The notes beneath the pieces are model-generated. The model had not been told where the DNA came from and ran no database searches. It saw only the letters and a program-made list of their open reading frames with translations. The position numbers and the translations under genes were made by a program. Source: Paenalcaligenes niemegkensis (GTDB lineage: Bacteria; Pseudomonadota; Gammaproteobacteria; Burkholderiales; Burkholderiaceae_B). From it: 64,000 nucleotides of DNA. The stretch lies in NCBI RefSeq assembly GCF_022230885.1, contig NZ_JAKGCT010000004.1, positions 1,116,001 to 1,180,000 on the forward strand, in the 5' to 3' direction. Of this stretch, positions 11,736 to 22,894 are shown in pieces (within the stretch, counting starts at the first letter, position 1; every line of letters starts with the position of its first letter).

Positions 11736-14700
11736 TTAGGCCTCGACCATTTGCATTGCAGACTCTACATCTACAGCAACAATGCGCGAAACCCCCTGCT
11801 CTTGCATCGTAACGCCCACTAGCTGCTTTGCCATGTGCATTGCTATTTTATTGTGAGAAATAAATAAAAACTGCGTTTGCTCACTCATGCTACTGACTAA
11901 TTTAGCGTAGCGCTCGGTATTTGCATCATCCAGGGGCGCATCCACCTCGTCAAGCAAACAAAAGGGAGCCGGATTAAGCTTAAACAAAGCAAAGACCAAA
12001 GCCGTTGCCGTGAGCGCCTTTTCACCTCCCGACAGCAAATGAATCGTGCTGTTACGCTTGCCCGGAGGCTGCGCCATGACCAACACTCCTGCATCCAGGA
12101 CTTCGTCTCCGGTCAGGCTGAGCTTCGCTTCGCCGCCTCCGAATAGTTTAGGAAACAATTCACCAAAATGGGTGTTTACGGCATTAAAAGTTCCTAGCAG
12201 CAGTTCGCGTATTTCCTTGTCTATTTTACGTATGGCATCTTCAAGGGTGTCGATTGCAAGGCTGAGGTCTTCATGTTGACCATCTAAGTAATTCTTGCGC
12301 TCATTCGCCGTTGCAAGTTCTTCCAGGGCAGCTAAGTTTACTGCGCCCAGACCCTCGACCTGGCGTGAAATACGCTGTACTTCTGATTGCAGCCAGCCCA
12401 GCCGCCGCCATTGCTCAGGCTTATCCGACAACGCTAGAGTTAAGGCTGCCCTATCCACTTTACGTTCATTCAGCAGCTGGCTGTATTGCTCCAAAGCAAG
12501 CCTGGCTGCCTGTTCTTGCAGTTGAAGCTCGGTGACCTGTTGCCTTAAAGGCTCGACCCCCTGCTCTATTTGCGTTCTTTCGGCTTCTGCACTACGTAGA
12601 TCTGCAGCGACCGCATCCAGGCGCGTACGGGCCAGGGACAGAAGTTCTTCACGTTCGGCACGCTCTTCCAATGCCTGCTGTAAACCTGCCTGCGCAGCCG
12701 AGGCATCCATTTCAGTCAGCTCGCCCTGCAAACTGCTCAACTCGTTCTGCGACCGTAACAACTGCTCTTGTGCCAATCTCTGCGTTCTGGAAAGTTCTTC
12801 GTTGCGCGCCTGGAGCAGGCGTTCAGCGTGCTGCGCCTCTTGAACGATGCGCTCTCTGTCCCGAAGCTGATGGCGTGCTTCGGCCACTGATGCATTTAAT
12901 ACTTCGCCGGCCTGTTCTGCTTGCGACCAAAGCTCTTGGGCTTCAAGCAGCTGATCTGACAGCTCGCCCTGATCATGCAAGTTTTCTTCTTCGCGGGCGA
13001 TAAGCTCTTCGTGGTTCGCTGCCAGCTCACTTAACTCCGAGTCAATGCGGCGAGATCGTTCGCTGGATTGCTGCGCCTCTTGGGTCAGACGGGCGTGCTC
13101 CATCTGTACGGCATGCAGCCTTGCGGTCAGCTCAGCTACCCGCTGGCGTGCCGGCGGCAAGGATTGTGATAGCTGACTCCATTGCTGGTGAGTACGTTCG
13201 GCCTGCTGCTGCCCCTCTTCTACGTCCAGTTGACTGGCTTTAATTTCTTTCTGAACATTTTGTATTTCTTGTTGCCGCGCCAGTACACCAGCTTGTGCAT
13301 GATCTGGTGCGTAGAACTGTACCGTCAATGCATCAATGAGATGCCCTTGCGGAGTAATGAAACGCTGTCCTGGCAAGAGCGACTCGCGCTGGGCCAGTGC
13401 GGTTTCAAGACTGTCGCTCACCAAGGTGTCAGCTAACCAGCTCGTCAGCAAATGCTGCAATGCCGGATTGACCAGCTTAAGCTTATGCACCAGGCTGCTC
13501 TCAGGCGGGGGAGTGCTCGGGCCAACTCAGGCAACTGGACAAAACAAACGCGAGCAGGCGGAGGGTCGTTAATCGCCTGCATCAATTGCGATAGCTGGGA
13601 CAAGGAAATGGCCCCCACACGCTCTCGCAACGCGGCCTCGACTGCAGTTTCCCAGCCCACAATGATATCCAGCTGTTGCCAAAGCCTGGGAAGGTCTGCA
13701 AAGCCATACTGAGCCAGCCATGGCTCAAGCTTATCGTGACGCTGTACATCAGCCTGCAATTGCTCCAGGGCTGCCAGCCTGGCCTCTAGCTTGGTGTGAA
13801 CTGCAGCCCGCTGCTGCAGTTCACGAGCGGCCTGTGCGCGGCTCTGCTCGTGTTCGGGCAATTGAGACTCAAGCTTATGCAACTGTTGCTGTCCTTGCGC
13901 CAATTGCTGCTCTAACTGTAAAAGCTCGCCATCAAGATGTTGTAGATCCTGAGCATCAGGCGCGGCTAACTGGCTACGCTCATTTTCCAGACGCTCACGC
14001 CGCAGCAGTAACTGCTGCGTTTGTCGCTGAATATCAGCACCCGTCTGTGCCCGCAGTGCCAGAGCCTGTTCGAGACGCGCGACTTGCTGGCGCATTTCGT
14101 CGCGCCTGGATGCCAGGCTTCTTACCTGCTCTTCCAGTTCAGGCAAGTTATCTTGTATATGTTCGGATCGAGCCTCGGCTTCAACAATGGCAATCGCAGC
14201 CTCTTCAAGCTTAAGCTGCAACTCGTCGAGCTCTTCAGCACAATGCTGTTGTTGCTCGGCCCATTCACCTTGCTGTTGAGCCAGTTGTTCCTGGCGGCTT
14301 TGCATTCGTGAGCGGGCATCGATCACATGCTTGATCTCGGCCTCAAGGCTGCTGGCTTTAGCACCCGCCTCAAAGAGAGTGGACTGCGCCGCATGCACCG
14401 CATCGCCAGCATCAAAGTGAGCCTGGCGCAAACTTTCAATTTTAAGTTCAAGGCCACGGACGCCGCCTATGGCCGCCTCAACCTGGGTTTGGGCCTGCTC
14501 GATGGCCAGATATTTTCTTTGCTGATCGTCCCGGGCACTGTTTTCGCGAAGCAGCCATAGCAAGTGCTGCTTTAACTCGCCCTCTTGCTGCAGCGACTTA
14601 TACTGCAAAGCCACTTCCGCCTGTTGCTCCAGGCGCTCTAGCTGCGCTTCAAGCTCACGCAAGATATCATCAAGACGTATGAGATTTTCACGCGTATCAG

Positions 14701-15253
14701 ACAGACGGTTTTCTGTTTCCCGACGGCGCTCTTTATAGCGCGACACACCTGCAGCCTCTTCTAAATAAACACGCAGTTCTTCAGGCTTGGCTTCAATGAG
14801 CCTGTTGATCATGCCTTGGCCAATAATGGCATAGCCGCGGGCGCCCAGCCCGGTACCAAGAAAAATATCGTTGATGTCGCGGCGGCGCACCTGCTGATTA
14901 TTAATGAAGTAGCTGCTCGTTCCATCGCGAGTCAGTACTCGACCCACAGATATCTCTGTGTAAGCACCCCACTGCCCCGACGCACGGCCCTCAGAATTAT
15001 CAAATACCAGTTCTACCGAGGCTCGAGCTGATGCCTTGCGGTTACCGCTGCCGTTAAATATGACGTCTTGCATTGACTCGCCACGCAACTCAGACGCTCT
15101 GCTTTCACCCAGCACCCATCGTACGGCATCAATAATATTTGATTTGCCACAACCGTTGGGACCCACCACCCCTACCAGCTGACTCGGTGTAGGAATGACG
15201 GTGGCATCAACAAAGGATTTGAATCCGGCGAGTTTAATGTGTGTTAAGCGCAC
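11736..15253 (-). CDS. smc: Chromosome segregation ATPase SMC, frameshifted
   Basis: SMC dimers organise and segregate the chromosome. The N-terminal head has Walker A GPNGCGKSN (about residues 30-38), followed by a long Gln/Glu/Arg-rich coiled coil, a hinge near residues 520-660 and a second coiled coil. The C-terminal head has signature LLSGGEKAL and Walker B CLLDEVDAPLDDAN. The frame breaks in the hinge at a run of five G on the plus strand (13507-13511). One added base gives an intact 1172-residue protein, the normal size. As loss of SMC is usually severely harmful, the break is most likely a sequence error. Translation starts at GTG 15253. Confidence 0.94.
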
Positions 15254-15524
15254 GAGCGTGAGTGGCGGAGAATGAATAATTTAGCAAAAAAGCCACGTAT
15301 GAAAAACGCAGCAAAAGTACCAGGCAGCAGCCAGCTATTTTTAGCCCTGTATGATACCGCACCCTCATATAGTAGCTGAATCAGGCACATCAAAATAATG
15401 AAGCTGAGTTATGATTTTTTCTTTGTGCTCATAGCAGCGCTATACTCAGTAACGTTTTTGCTGAAAACGTAGCTCCCACTTATTACTGTGTCCTACAGCT
15501 AAGGGCAGATGTAGAGAAATCGTT

Positions 15525-16841
15525 TTGAAAAAAGGCTTCTATCTAGTCATGGCGGCGCAAGCGCTATCGTCAGTCGCTGACAATGCGTTATTGATCGCCG
15601 CCATTGCCCTAATCGCAGATTTGCAAGGCCCTGACTGGATGGCCCCCATGATGAAATGGTGGTTTGCCTTGGCCTATGTCGTATTAGCAGCTTTTGTAGG
15701 TGCTTTTTCCGACTCATACCCCAAAGGCAAGGTGATGTTCGCCACCAACGCCATCAAGCTAATGGGCTGTGCCATCATGTTCGGTCATCAGTATATTGCC
15801 CCTACCGAAAGCCAGCAGCTTTTGTTGGTTTTTGTTTCCTATACCCTGGTTGGTATAGGAGCGGCCGCCTATTCACCGGCCAAGTACGGCATCGTTACCG
15901 AAATGCTGGCACCTGAGGACCTGGTCAGAGGCAACAGCTGGATCGAGGGCCTGACAGTACTCTCTATTATCGTCGGGACAGTGTTAGGAGGCGTCCTCGT
16001 AAGCCCTTCGGTTTATGCGCAGCTGCAGGCCAGCCCTGTCATTGGCGCTGTTGCCCAGAGCCGGGCCGAAGTAGCAATACTCCTGATCAGCGCAGTCTAC
16101 ATAGTTGCTGCCCTTTGCAATCTATTAATACCCAGCACCAATGTCCACTACCCTAAGCAAAAAACAAAACCTTTAGCCTTAATCCGCGATTTCAGTTTTT
16201 TCGTACATATATTATGGCGCGATAAGCTGGGACAAATCTCCCTGGCCGTGACCACATTATTCTGGGGCGCAGGCGCTACCCTGCAATTCATCGTTATTGA
16301 ATGGGGTAAGCAACAACTGGGCTATAGGCTGGACCAGGCAGCAATCCTCATGGGCATCGCCGCCATAGGGACGGTAGCTGGCGCTATTTTGGCGGGCCGG
16401 GTCCCATTGAAAAAAGCACTTTATGTACTGCCTTTTGGGGTGGTCATGGGTTTGGCCGTTTTGCTGATGCCCCTGGTGGAGGCCCCTTGGGCTGTCTATA
16501 GCCTGCTTCTGTTGATTGGAGCGCTATCCGGGTTCTTTGTCGTGCCTATGAATGCCCTGCTGCAACATCGCGGCCACGTATTATTATCTGCTGGTCATTC
16601 GATTGCTGTACAAAACTTCAATGAACAGCTGAACATACTGCTGATGCTCACTCTCTACAGCCTGATGTTATGGCTGAACTTGCCGATCAATGTAATTATC
16701 GTGATTTTCGGCTTGCTGGTAGCGTCGCTAATGATCGTATTTATACGCTGGAATCGCTATAACCTTCGTAAGCACCCTGAACTGGAAAAACAGATCGGGC
16801 AAAAAGGGCACGGCCGGGCCATCAGGCAGAGCCCCTCTTAA
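15525..16841 (+). CDS. lplT: Lysophospholipid transporter LplT (major facilitator superfamily)
   Basis: LplT flips lysophospholipids across the inner membrane so that they can be re-acylated. The 438-residue protein has about twelve hydrophobic segments and family-typical openings (AQALSSVADNALLIAAIAL, then a DSYPKGK loop between helices 2 and 3). The apparent start is TTG at 15525, as the next in-frame ATG (15549) would remove MKKGFYLV. In many bacteria it is paired or fused with an acyltransferase; here none is adjacent. It ends six bases before the convergent glycosylase gene with no visible terminator between. Confidence 0.88.
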   Translation: MKKGFYLVMAAQALSSVADNALLIAAIALIADLQGPDWMAPMMKWWFALAYVVLAAFVGAFSDSYPKGKVMFATNAIKLMGCAIMFGHQYIAPTESQQLLLVFVSYTLVGIGAAAYSPAKYGIVTEMLAPEDLVRGNSWIEGLTVLSIIVGTVLGGVLVSPSVYAQLQASPVIGAVAQSRAEVAILLISAVYIVAALCNLLIPSTNVHYPKQKTKPLALIRDFSFFVHILWRDKLGQISLAVTTLFWGAGATLQFIVIEWGKQQLGYRLDQAAILMGIAAIGTVAGAILAGRVPLKKALYVLPFGVVMGLAVLLMPLVEAPWAVYSLLLLIGALSGFFVVPMNALLQHRGHVLLSAGHSIAVQNFNEQLNILLMLTLYSLMLWLNLPINVIIVIFGLLVASLMIVFIRWNRYNLRKHPELEKQIGQKGHGRAIRQSPS

Positions 16842-16847
16842 TCCCGC

Positions 16848-17807
16848 TCAGGCACTTTGGCTTAAGCCCTTGACCAAAGCAAGGTCACGCCAGGCATTGG
16901 CCTTATGTTGCGGCCGCAATAATAACGAAGCTGGATGGTACGTAACGACTACCGGTATGGCCCTGCCCTGAGGCGACCGCCAATGATGCACTTTAGTACG
17001 TAGCTGCTCGATATCATCATTGCTGCCCAGCAGTTGATTGGCCGCTAGCTGCCCAAGAGCCAACACGTACTGCGGTTGCAAGAGCTCTATCTGTTTCAAC
17101 ATATAGGCACTACATGCTTCGATCTCGACCGCATTAGGGCCTTGGCTGCTCAACGGGCGGCACTTCACCAGTTGCGTGATATAACTATGCTCTTCACCCC
17201 CAAGACCAATGCTGTCTAGCATCTCCGACAGCAGCTTGCCAGCGTGACCGTCCAGGGCAACGCCCGATTTGTCATCAGCGTCGCTGGGAGCATCGGCTAA
17301 AACCAGCCACTGCACGGGTGCCTGAGCCCCTCTGCCAAAAACCGTCCTGGACCTGGACTGATGCAAGTCACATGAAACGCAGGTATCCACCGATTGCCGC
17401 AGCCCCTCCAGATCGTCAGGAATCACTCGCTCGCTCCGGCTCGCCGGGTCAGGATTAACAGCCTGAGCCATTGTGACCGAAGAGGGAGGCCGAATATTAG
17501 CGGCCCGGCGCAGGGTATCAATGGCCTCTTGCAAGGAGGCTGGCTTAGAAGACCGCGGCAACTCCTCAGCCGGTAGGGGCTGTCCCCCAGAGGGCACAGT
17601 GGTGGAGCTGGCTGCACCGGTCGAAGAAACAGGAGCAGTGGCTGCAGGCTGGCTTACACGGTCGTCCTTCGCAGGTTGCGTTGCGCGGTCAGCAGAATCA
17701 AGTTCACGCGTAATGCGCGACAAATAGGCCCGGTCGAGGCCCAGTTCTTGCAACCAGGCTCGCTGAATAGCCGATAACTGTAGTTCAGTAGAGCCTGATT
17801 CGATCAC
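16848..17807 (-). CDS. Uracil-DNA glycosylase superfamily protein (family 4-like, iron-sulfur)
   Basis: The C-terminal 180 residues form a family 4-like uracil glycosylase domain with four cysteines placed as cluster ligands (143, 146, 216, 232; C-x2-C and C-x15-C) and the motif RTVFGRG. The first 130 residues are a Pro/Ala/Ser-rich tail of unknown role. Motif A, normally GEAPG, reads ADAPS (171-175), and motif B is HPASLLL, so catalytic detail may differ from the model enzymes. It overlaps rimI by four bases (ATGA) and belongs to the tsaB-rimI-udg operon. Annotation as a glycosylase is by family; substrate is uncertain. Confidence 0.8.
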   Translation of the reverse strand: MIESGSTELQLSAIQRAWLQELGLDRAYLSRITRELDSADRATQPAKDDRVSQPAATAPVSSTGAASSTTVPSGGQPLPAEELPRSSKPASLQEAIDTLRRAANIRPPSSVTMAQAVNPDPASRSERVIPDDLEGLRQSVDTCVSCDLHQSRSRTVFGRGAQAPVQWLVLADAPSDADDKSGVALDGHAGKLLSEMLDSIGLGGEEHSYITQLVKCRPLSSQGPNAVEIEACSAYMLKQIELLQPQYVLALGQLAANQLLGSNDDIEQLRTKVHHWRSPQGRAIPVVVTYHPASLLLRPQHKANAWRDLALVKGLSQSA

Positions 17808-18292
17808 AACGCACCTTGACTAAGTGTTTTCTGGAGAAGCAAGGCGTCTTCGCGCTGGCTTTCTCCACATTGATAATAGTTTTTCCTCAGGCCCACCGAG
17901 ATAAAACCCTGAGTCTCATAAAAACGTCGTGCCTGCAGATTAGAGTCTCGCACTTCGAGCATAAGGGCATCCAGCCCCTTTGACAGCAAAACATGTTCAA
18001 TGGCGTTAAGCAGCGCCTTCCCCACCCCTTTAGACTGATAGCCGGGCTCGACCCCTATTAGCAATAGCTCGCCGAGATCAGGCGCAATCAATACCACCAC
18101 GTACCCGACGATTTGCTGATTAACTTCAGCCACCAGCATGGTATAGCAAGACATATAGCTGTCGCGAAAATTGGCTTCTGACCACGGCTGCTCGGGCTGT
18201 ACCTTAGCTTCAATTGCAGCTACCGTCACGATATCAGCCGCTTTCATGTCACGGATGACAATTTCCATTTGATCTTTTAGCGTATTCATCAT
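17804..18292 (-). CDS. rimI: Ribosomal protein S18 alanine N-acetyltransferase
   Basis: RimI acetylates the N-terminus of ribosomal protein S18. The 162-residue GNAT protein has the acetyl-CoA loop segment GYQSKGVGKALL and the conserved closing region LEVRDSNLQARRFYETQGF. It lies four bases after tsaB and overlaps the glycosylase gene, forming one operon. Two adjacent ATG codons (18292 and 18289) could each be the start. Confidence 0.92.
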   Translation of the reverse strand: MMNTLKDQMEIVIRDMKAADIVTVAAIEAKVQPEQPWSEANFRDSYMSCYTMLVAEVNQQIVGYVVVLIAPDLGELLLIGVEPGYQSKGVGKALLNAIEHVLLSKGLDALMLEVRDSNLQARRFYETQGFISVGLRKNYYQCGESQREDALLLQKTLSQGAL

Positions 18293-18296
18293 GATT

Positions 18297-19091
18297 TCAG
18301 CTTAAGTTTGTCTCTGCGGGTCGCCACGGAGCCGACGGGTTTCCTCCCTGCCCTAGTTGGCGCTCAGCGGTAGTAAAAGCTACCTTGTCGCGTACGTACA
18401 GGGGCATCGCCTGTTCAGGCGCTATGGTCTCGCCCTGCTGCAACGCCAGCATCGCAAGTGCAGCCACACCTTCTACTGTAGGTTTACCCGCTTCGCCCAA
18501 CTGAAGACCCGGCAACTCTGCCAACGGAGCAGCCAAGCCTGGAAAAGCAGTTAGCGCATCACCGCTTAACCGTACCGTTACCGGTGCTTCAAGTTGCGCT
18601 GTAAGCTGCTCTATCCACAAAGCCAGGAACTCAGCATCAAGCAACATGGGTTCGCGCACTGTCTCCCAGGCGTTTTTATCTACACGGTGCCGATACGCAG
18701 CCACGTATACCTCACCCATTCTTGCATCCAGCGCCACTACCTCGATTTGATCTGCTACAGCTTGTGCTGTAGCGGCTACCGCTAATAACGAGGAAACGGC
18801 GATTACCGGCAGGTTCAGGGCGTATGCCAGCCCCTGAGTCACACCGCAAGCCACCCGTAAGCCGGTGAAACCTCCGGGACCTTGTCCAAAGGCAATGGCA
18901 CTGAGATCAGCCCGTGAAACATTCGCTTCTGCGAGCAAGGACTCCACCAAGGGGAGAATGCGCTCTGCATGCTCGCCGCTCCCCTCGTGCTCACGTATCA
19001 GCAAGCGGGAAGGCTCATCGGGCAATGCGCTTAACAGCGCTACGCCACATACCTGTGTGGACGTTTCTAAAACCAATATATGCGTATTCAT
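18297..19091 (-). CDS. tsaB: tRNA threonylcarbamoyladenosine biosynthesis protein TsaB
   Basis: TsaB is the scaffold subunit that works with TsaD and TsaE in making t6A37 of ANN-decoding tRNAs. The 264-residue protein opens with the ASKHA-type segment ILVLETSTQVCGVAL and contains the GQGPGGFTGLRVACGVTQGL motif typical of TsaB. It is somewhat longer than the E. coli protein (231 residues). It is first in an operon with rimI and a uracil glycosylase-like gene. Confidence 0.93.
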   Translation of the reverse strand: MNTHILVLETSTQVCGVALLSALPDEPSRLLIREHEGSGEHAERILPLVESLLAEANVSRADLSAIAFGQGPGGFTGLRVACGVTQGLAYALNLPVIAVSSLLAVAATAQAVADQIEVVALDARMGEVYVAAYRHRVDKNAWETVREPMLLDAEFLALWIEQLTAQLEAPVTVRLSGDALTAFPGLAAPLAELPGLQLGEAGKPTVEGVAALAMLALQQGETIAPEQAMPLYVRDKVAFTTAERQLGQGGNPSAPWRPAETNLS

Positions 19092-19443
19092 CCAATCATT
19101 TTACTGCCTGAGCCGGTTCCGTGGCGGTTTCTCGTTTTGATGATAATTTGCTGCCTACCCGATCACGGCTTGCCATAGGTAGTTGAACCTTCAAAAATCC
19201 AGCGAGGACAGCCATAAAATGCCATCAAACTCGTAGCAATTAGCCTCTGCTTTTAACAAAGATGTATAAAGCAACGTCAATAAAGGCTTTACAAGCACTG
19301 TTACATCTATAGAATAGGAACTCGATGAACCTTCAAATGTATGAACGACGCGCTATTTTCTTAAACTTTCGTACTAAAAGCTTCATGTGTAATATTTTTC
19401 TACCGACCTGTACGAGCGACTCGGAGCCTGTTACATTTTCATC
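19092..19443. other. tsaB-risA divergent intergenic region
   Basis: These 352 bases contain no supported gene. They must hold the tsaB promoter on the minus strand and the risA promoter on the plus strand; a candidate for the latter is listed at 19288-19315. Confidence 0.6.
19288..19315 (+). promoter_or_regulatory. Candidate promoter of risA-risS
   Basis: TTTACA (19288-19293) and TAGAAT (19310-19315) are separated by 16 bases, about 130 bases before the risA ATG. The match to sigma-70 consensus is fair; the long leader has no obvious fold. Confidence 0.4.
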
Positions 19444-20178
19444 ATGAATACGCAGAATCAACCCCTCTCCCGTAAAATTCTTGTCGTCGACGATGATCCT
19501 CGTCTTCGCGACCTACTTCGTCGTTACCTTTCTGAACAGGGCTTCAACGTCTTTGTTGCAGAAGATGGCAAAGAAATGTCCAAGCTTTGGCAGCGCGAGC
19601 ACTTCGATTTGCTTGTGCTTGACCTGATGCTTCCCGGTGAAGATGGCTTGTCCATCTGTCGACGCCTGCGTGGTGGGCACGATAACACTCCTATCATTAT
19701 GCTTACCGCCAAAGCCGAAGAGATCGACAGAATTGTCGGCCTAGAGATGGGTGCGGATGACTACCTGATCAAGCCATTTAATCCACGTGAGCTTCTCGCG
19801 CGTGTCAATGCTATCTTACGCCGCCGTGGTACAGAAGAACATCCTGGCGCGCCAAGCCAAGAGAACGAATCTATCGAATTCGGTCCTTATGTTCTTAACT
19901 TGTCTACCCGTACCTTAACCAAAAGCGACGACGTAGTTCCGATCACCACAGGCGAGTTCTCGGTATTGAAGGTGTTTGCTCGTCACCCCAAGATTCCTTT
20001 GTCTCGCGACAAACTGATGGAGCTTGCACGTGGCCGTGAATACGAAGCCTTCGACAGAAGTCTGGACGTACAGATTTCCCGGCTGCGTAAACTGATAGAA
20101 CCCAACCCTTCCAAACCTGTATTTATCCAGACAGTATGGGGTTTAGGCTACGTTTTTGTTCCAGACGGCGGTAATTAA
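19444..20178 (+). CDS. risA/ompR: OmpR-family response regulator (RisA type)
   Basis: This DNA-binding response regulator has a receiver domain (residues about 10-125) with acidic pocket DDD (16-18), phosphoacceptor aspartate 60 and conserved lysine in LIKPF. A winged-helix OmpR domain follows (about 150-240), ending with the typical VWGLGYVFVPDG. It is 244 residues. The sensor kinase gene starts 11 bases downstream, so the pair is one operon. In Alcaligenaceae the ortholog is called RisA and acts with RisS; in other proteobacteria it is OmpR, controlling porin genes. A porin gene is present at 45924-47111, but control of it is only a guess. Confidence 0.93.
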   Translation: MNTQNQPLSRKILVVDDDPRLRDLLRRYLSEQGFNVFVAEDGKEMSKLWQREHFDLLVLDLMLPGEDGLSICRRLRGGHDNTPIIMLTAKAEEIDRIVGLEMGADDYLIKPFNPRELLARVNAILRRRGTEEHPGAPSQENESIEFGPYVLNLSTRTLTKSDDVVPITTGEFSVLKVFARHPKIPLSRDKLMELARGREYEAFDRSLDVQISRLRKLIEPNPSKPVFIQTVWGLGYVFVPDGGN

Positions 20179-20189
20179 ATTTACGCTAC

Positions 20190-21616
20190 ATGGCCACTAA
20201 CTTAGGCACACAAAGCACGGGGTCTGGCACAGCCAGGCCCCAAAAACCGTCTAGATTCCGACTGGGCTTATTTAGTCGTTCTTTTCTGTTGCTCGCTGCC
20301 TTGATGTTAGTGAGTCTTGGCGCCTGGCTTCAGGTCTTCTTCAGCATGGAAGAAGGCCCTCGAGCGCGCCAAATGGCTCAACGGGTAACGACCGCTGTCA
20401 GCATTACCCGTTCGGCGCTTATTTATGCACCCACTCAGGTACGTCCTGCGCTGATGCTTGATCTTGCCACCAAGGAAGGTTTGCGCGTTCAGCCGCGGGA
20501 ACAGGATGATGTGCTTGAGCCCTTGCAGCGCACCAATTATTGGATACATGTATCGCGAGAGATACGCTCTGGCCTGGGCAGCCAAACCCTGGTCATGTGG
20601 TCGGTGAACCAAATGCCTGGCATCTGGGTGTCTTTTGACATCAATGAAGACCAATACTGGCTTGTCTTTGATCGTGAGCAGCTAAGCCTCACCGCAGGTC
20701 CGGAGTGGTTCGGGTGGGCCGCTACAGCGCTGATGCTCGCCTTGATTGGTGCCGCAGTCAGCGTGCGCTTCGTCAATCATCCCCTGGCTCGCCTGGCCAA
20801 GGTCGCCCGTCAACTTGCCCGAGGGAAACTCCCTCGCCCTTGCCTGAACGTGGCCCTAACGAAATTCGCGATCTTAATATTGCCTTCAACCGGATGGCCC
20901 GCGACATACGTCAGGCCGAGGCTGATCGTGAGATTATGCTGGCGGGGATTTCTCACGACCTGCGTACCCCATTGGCTCGCATGAGGCTGGAAATCGAGCT
21001 CAGCTCGGTAAGCGATGAAACACGGCACGCCATCGACGAGGATCTCGCCCAGATCGACCACAGCATCGGTCAATTGATGGAATATGCGCGTCCTGCTGGC
21101 ATCGCCCCCGAAAAGGGCATTGAAGTCTCCAACGTCTTGCACGAAATATTTGATCGTGAACGCTCCCATACCGAAAGCTTAGGCGGACAGCTGACTGCCA
21201 GCATCGAACCAAACCTGTATGCTCGTATCCAGGCGAACGACCTTAAACGCATCGTTATTAATCTGATCGAGAATGCGCGTCGGTATGGCCGTAGTCCTGA
21301 TGATGATAAAGCCTATATACATCTCTCGGCCACCCAAAGCGGAAACATCATTGAAATCAGCGTAGAGGATCAGGGAGTCGGCGTAGAACCGCACGAAATT
21401 CAGCGCTTGCTGCGCCCATTTTCCCGAGGCGAGACTGCACGTACCGGTGTCAGCGGTGCCGGACTGGGGCTGGCAATCGTAGAACGCCTGCTGGGCCATG
21501 TAGGCGGCAACCTGGATTTAATTTCGCATCCGCCGCAAGGCCTGCTGGCCCGAATTACCATCCCTAAAATTCGGATGCGGGCTTATCAGCATCCGGAACG
21601 TAAAGGCCTGAATTAA
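20190..21616 (+). CDS. risS/envZ: EnvZ/RisS-type sensor histidine kinase, frameshifted
   Basis: This is the membrane sensor kinase partner of the adjacent regulator. It has a first membrane helix (residues about 27-50), a periplasmic domain, a second helix (about 178-195) and a HAMP segment. Then come the H-box ISHDLRTPLAR and an ATP-binding domain with N-box NLIENARRYG, G1 DQGVGV, F and G2 (GAGLGLAIVERLL). The frame breaks in the HAMP-to-H-box region at GGGAAA (20823-20828). One added base yields ETPSPLPERGPNEIRDLN and a complete 475-residue protein. The repair restores the expected order of all kinase boxes, so the break is probably a sequence error. Confidence 0.92.
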
Positions 21617-21683
21617 CAGCTGCACTGCACGACCGGCACGGCTGCAATCCCGGGCCAGCGTGTGCCACACGGACGACAATGGC

Positions 21684-22166
21684 TTATAGTCGGCTCGTCA
21701 GAAGCACTACCACATTGGCAGCAATGCCTTCTTTACGTCCCAGGTGACCTAAACCCTCGTTGGTTTTAGCTTTAATATTGACGCTCTCAGCGCTGATATT
21801 TAGATCGGCGGCGATGTTTGCCACCATCGCGGCGGCATGGGGTCCTATCTTAGGTGACTGCGCATGCACGGTAGCGTCTACATTCACTACTGTCCAGCCA
21901 GCTGCAGTAACCAGAGCCATCGCATCGCGCAGCAGTACGCGGCTGTCAGCGCCTTTATAGCGCGGGTCGGTATCCGGAAAGTGTCGGCCTATATCTCCCA
22001 AGCCTGCGGCACCCAAGATAGCATCAGTAGTGGCATGCAGCAGCACATCTGCGTCCGAATGCCCCAGCAGCCCATGTGTATGAGGAATGTGCACACCGCC
22101 TATTATCAAGTCGCGATTTTCGACCAATGCATGCACATCAAAACCCTGCCCAACGCGTATTCCCAT
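21684..22166 (-). CDS. ispF: 2-C-methyl-D-erythritol 2,4-cyclodiphosphate synthase
   Basis: IspF forms the cyclic diphosphate in the non-mevalonate isoprenoid pathway. Its metal site DVH is at residues 10-12 of a protein starting [14 protein letters not shown], followed by the [10 protein letters not shown] motif and GHLGRKEG near the end. The ATG at 22166 is chosen because it lies two bases after the ispD stop and gives a 160-residue protein, the usual length; upstream in-frame starts would overlap ispD. It acts with IspD encoded directly upstream. Confidence 0.95.
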   Translation of the reverse strand: MGIRVGQGFDVHALVENRDLIIGGVHIPHTHGLLGHSDADVLLHATTDAILGAAGLGDIGRHFPDTDPRYKGADSRVLLRDAMALVTAAGWTVVNVDATVHAQSPKIGPHAAAMVANIAADLNISAESVNIKAKTNEGLGHLGRKEGIAANVVVLLTSRL

Positions 22167-22168
22167 AT

Positions 22169-22879
22169 TCACAACCATTTTTCCATGAGTTTGAAATCTT
22201 CCGGCCAAGTCACTTTAAAATTACGGCTTGACCCCAATATTAATAGAGGATGATAGCCACTGTGCTCGACGGCAGAGGCCTCATCGGTAACATCAATACG
22301 TTGCTTGTGGGCGTGCTGCAGACTTTTTAACAATAGCCCCGCCTTAAACATTTGCGGTGTTTGCGCTAGCCACAGTTTGTCTCGGTTAACCGTTTCCGTC
22401 ACAATGTTTAGTGCGCCGTTCGCATCTCCACGCTTTATAGTGTCAGCGACTGGCTGGGCCAGCAGCCCACCATGCTCCTGAGCCAGACAGGTGTCTATCA
22501 AGCGCTTCAGGGCTTCGGGCGGAAGACCGGGGCGAGCGGCATCATGTACCAGCACCCAGTCATCAAGGCCGGCATCGAGGTCGATCAGTGCGTTATAAAC
22601 AGTATGTGAACGAGTCGCACCGCCCTGTTCACGCCAGACGGTACGCTCAAGGCCCATAAGGCTTTGTTCCACCCAGGCATCGTGCTTGCTTACAATGACC
22701 CTCACCTGTGTGATACGAGAGTCAGCCAACAGCGTCTGTACGGTTCGGCGCAACATCGGCAAGCCTCCTAGCAACTCATACTGCTTGGGCACTGTCGCAG
22801 CAGTGCCTGTGTCTGCAGTTTGCCTGGCCCGGGCACCAACGCCGGCTGCCGGCACAATTGCAATTATTTTTTTGTTCAT
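22169..22879 (-). CDS. ispD: 2-C-methyl-D-erythritol 4-phosphate cytidylyltransferase
   Basis: IspD joins CTP to methylerythritol phosphate in isoprenoid synthesis. The 236-residue protein starts [17 protein letters not shown], whose glycine-rich PAAGVG segment is the nucleotide-binding loop, and contains VHDAARP and the TPQMF motif. The ATG at 22879 is preferred because it is preceded by AAGG and begins directly with the conserved core; a longer reading to 22924 would run into the divergent mfd start. Confidence 0.94.
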   Translation of the reverse strand: MNKKIIAIVPAAGVGARARQTADTGTAATVPKQYELLGGLPMLRRTVQTLLADSRITQVRVIVSKHDAWVEQSLMGLERTVWREQGGATRSHTVYNALIDLDAGLDDWVLVHDAARPGLPPEALKRLIDTCLAQEHGGLLAQPVADTIKRGDANGALNIVTETVNRDKLWLAQTPQMFKAGLLLKSLQHAHKQRIDVTDEASAVEHSGYHPLLILGSSRNFKVTWPEDFKLMEKWL

Positions 22880-22894
22880 AAGCCTTAACTTTAT

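Noticed and set aside
13445..13511. Programmed ribosomal frameshifting in smc and similar genes
   Set aside because: The breaks occur in many unrelated genes, always as one missing base, without slippery heptamers and stimulatory folds; sequence error is simpler.
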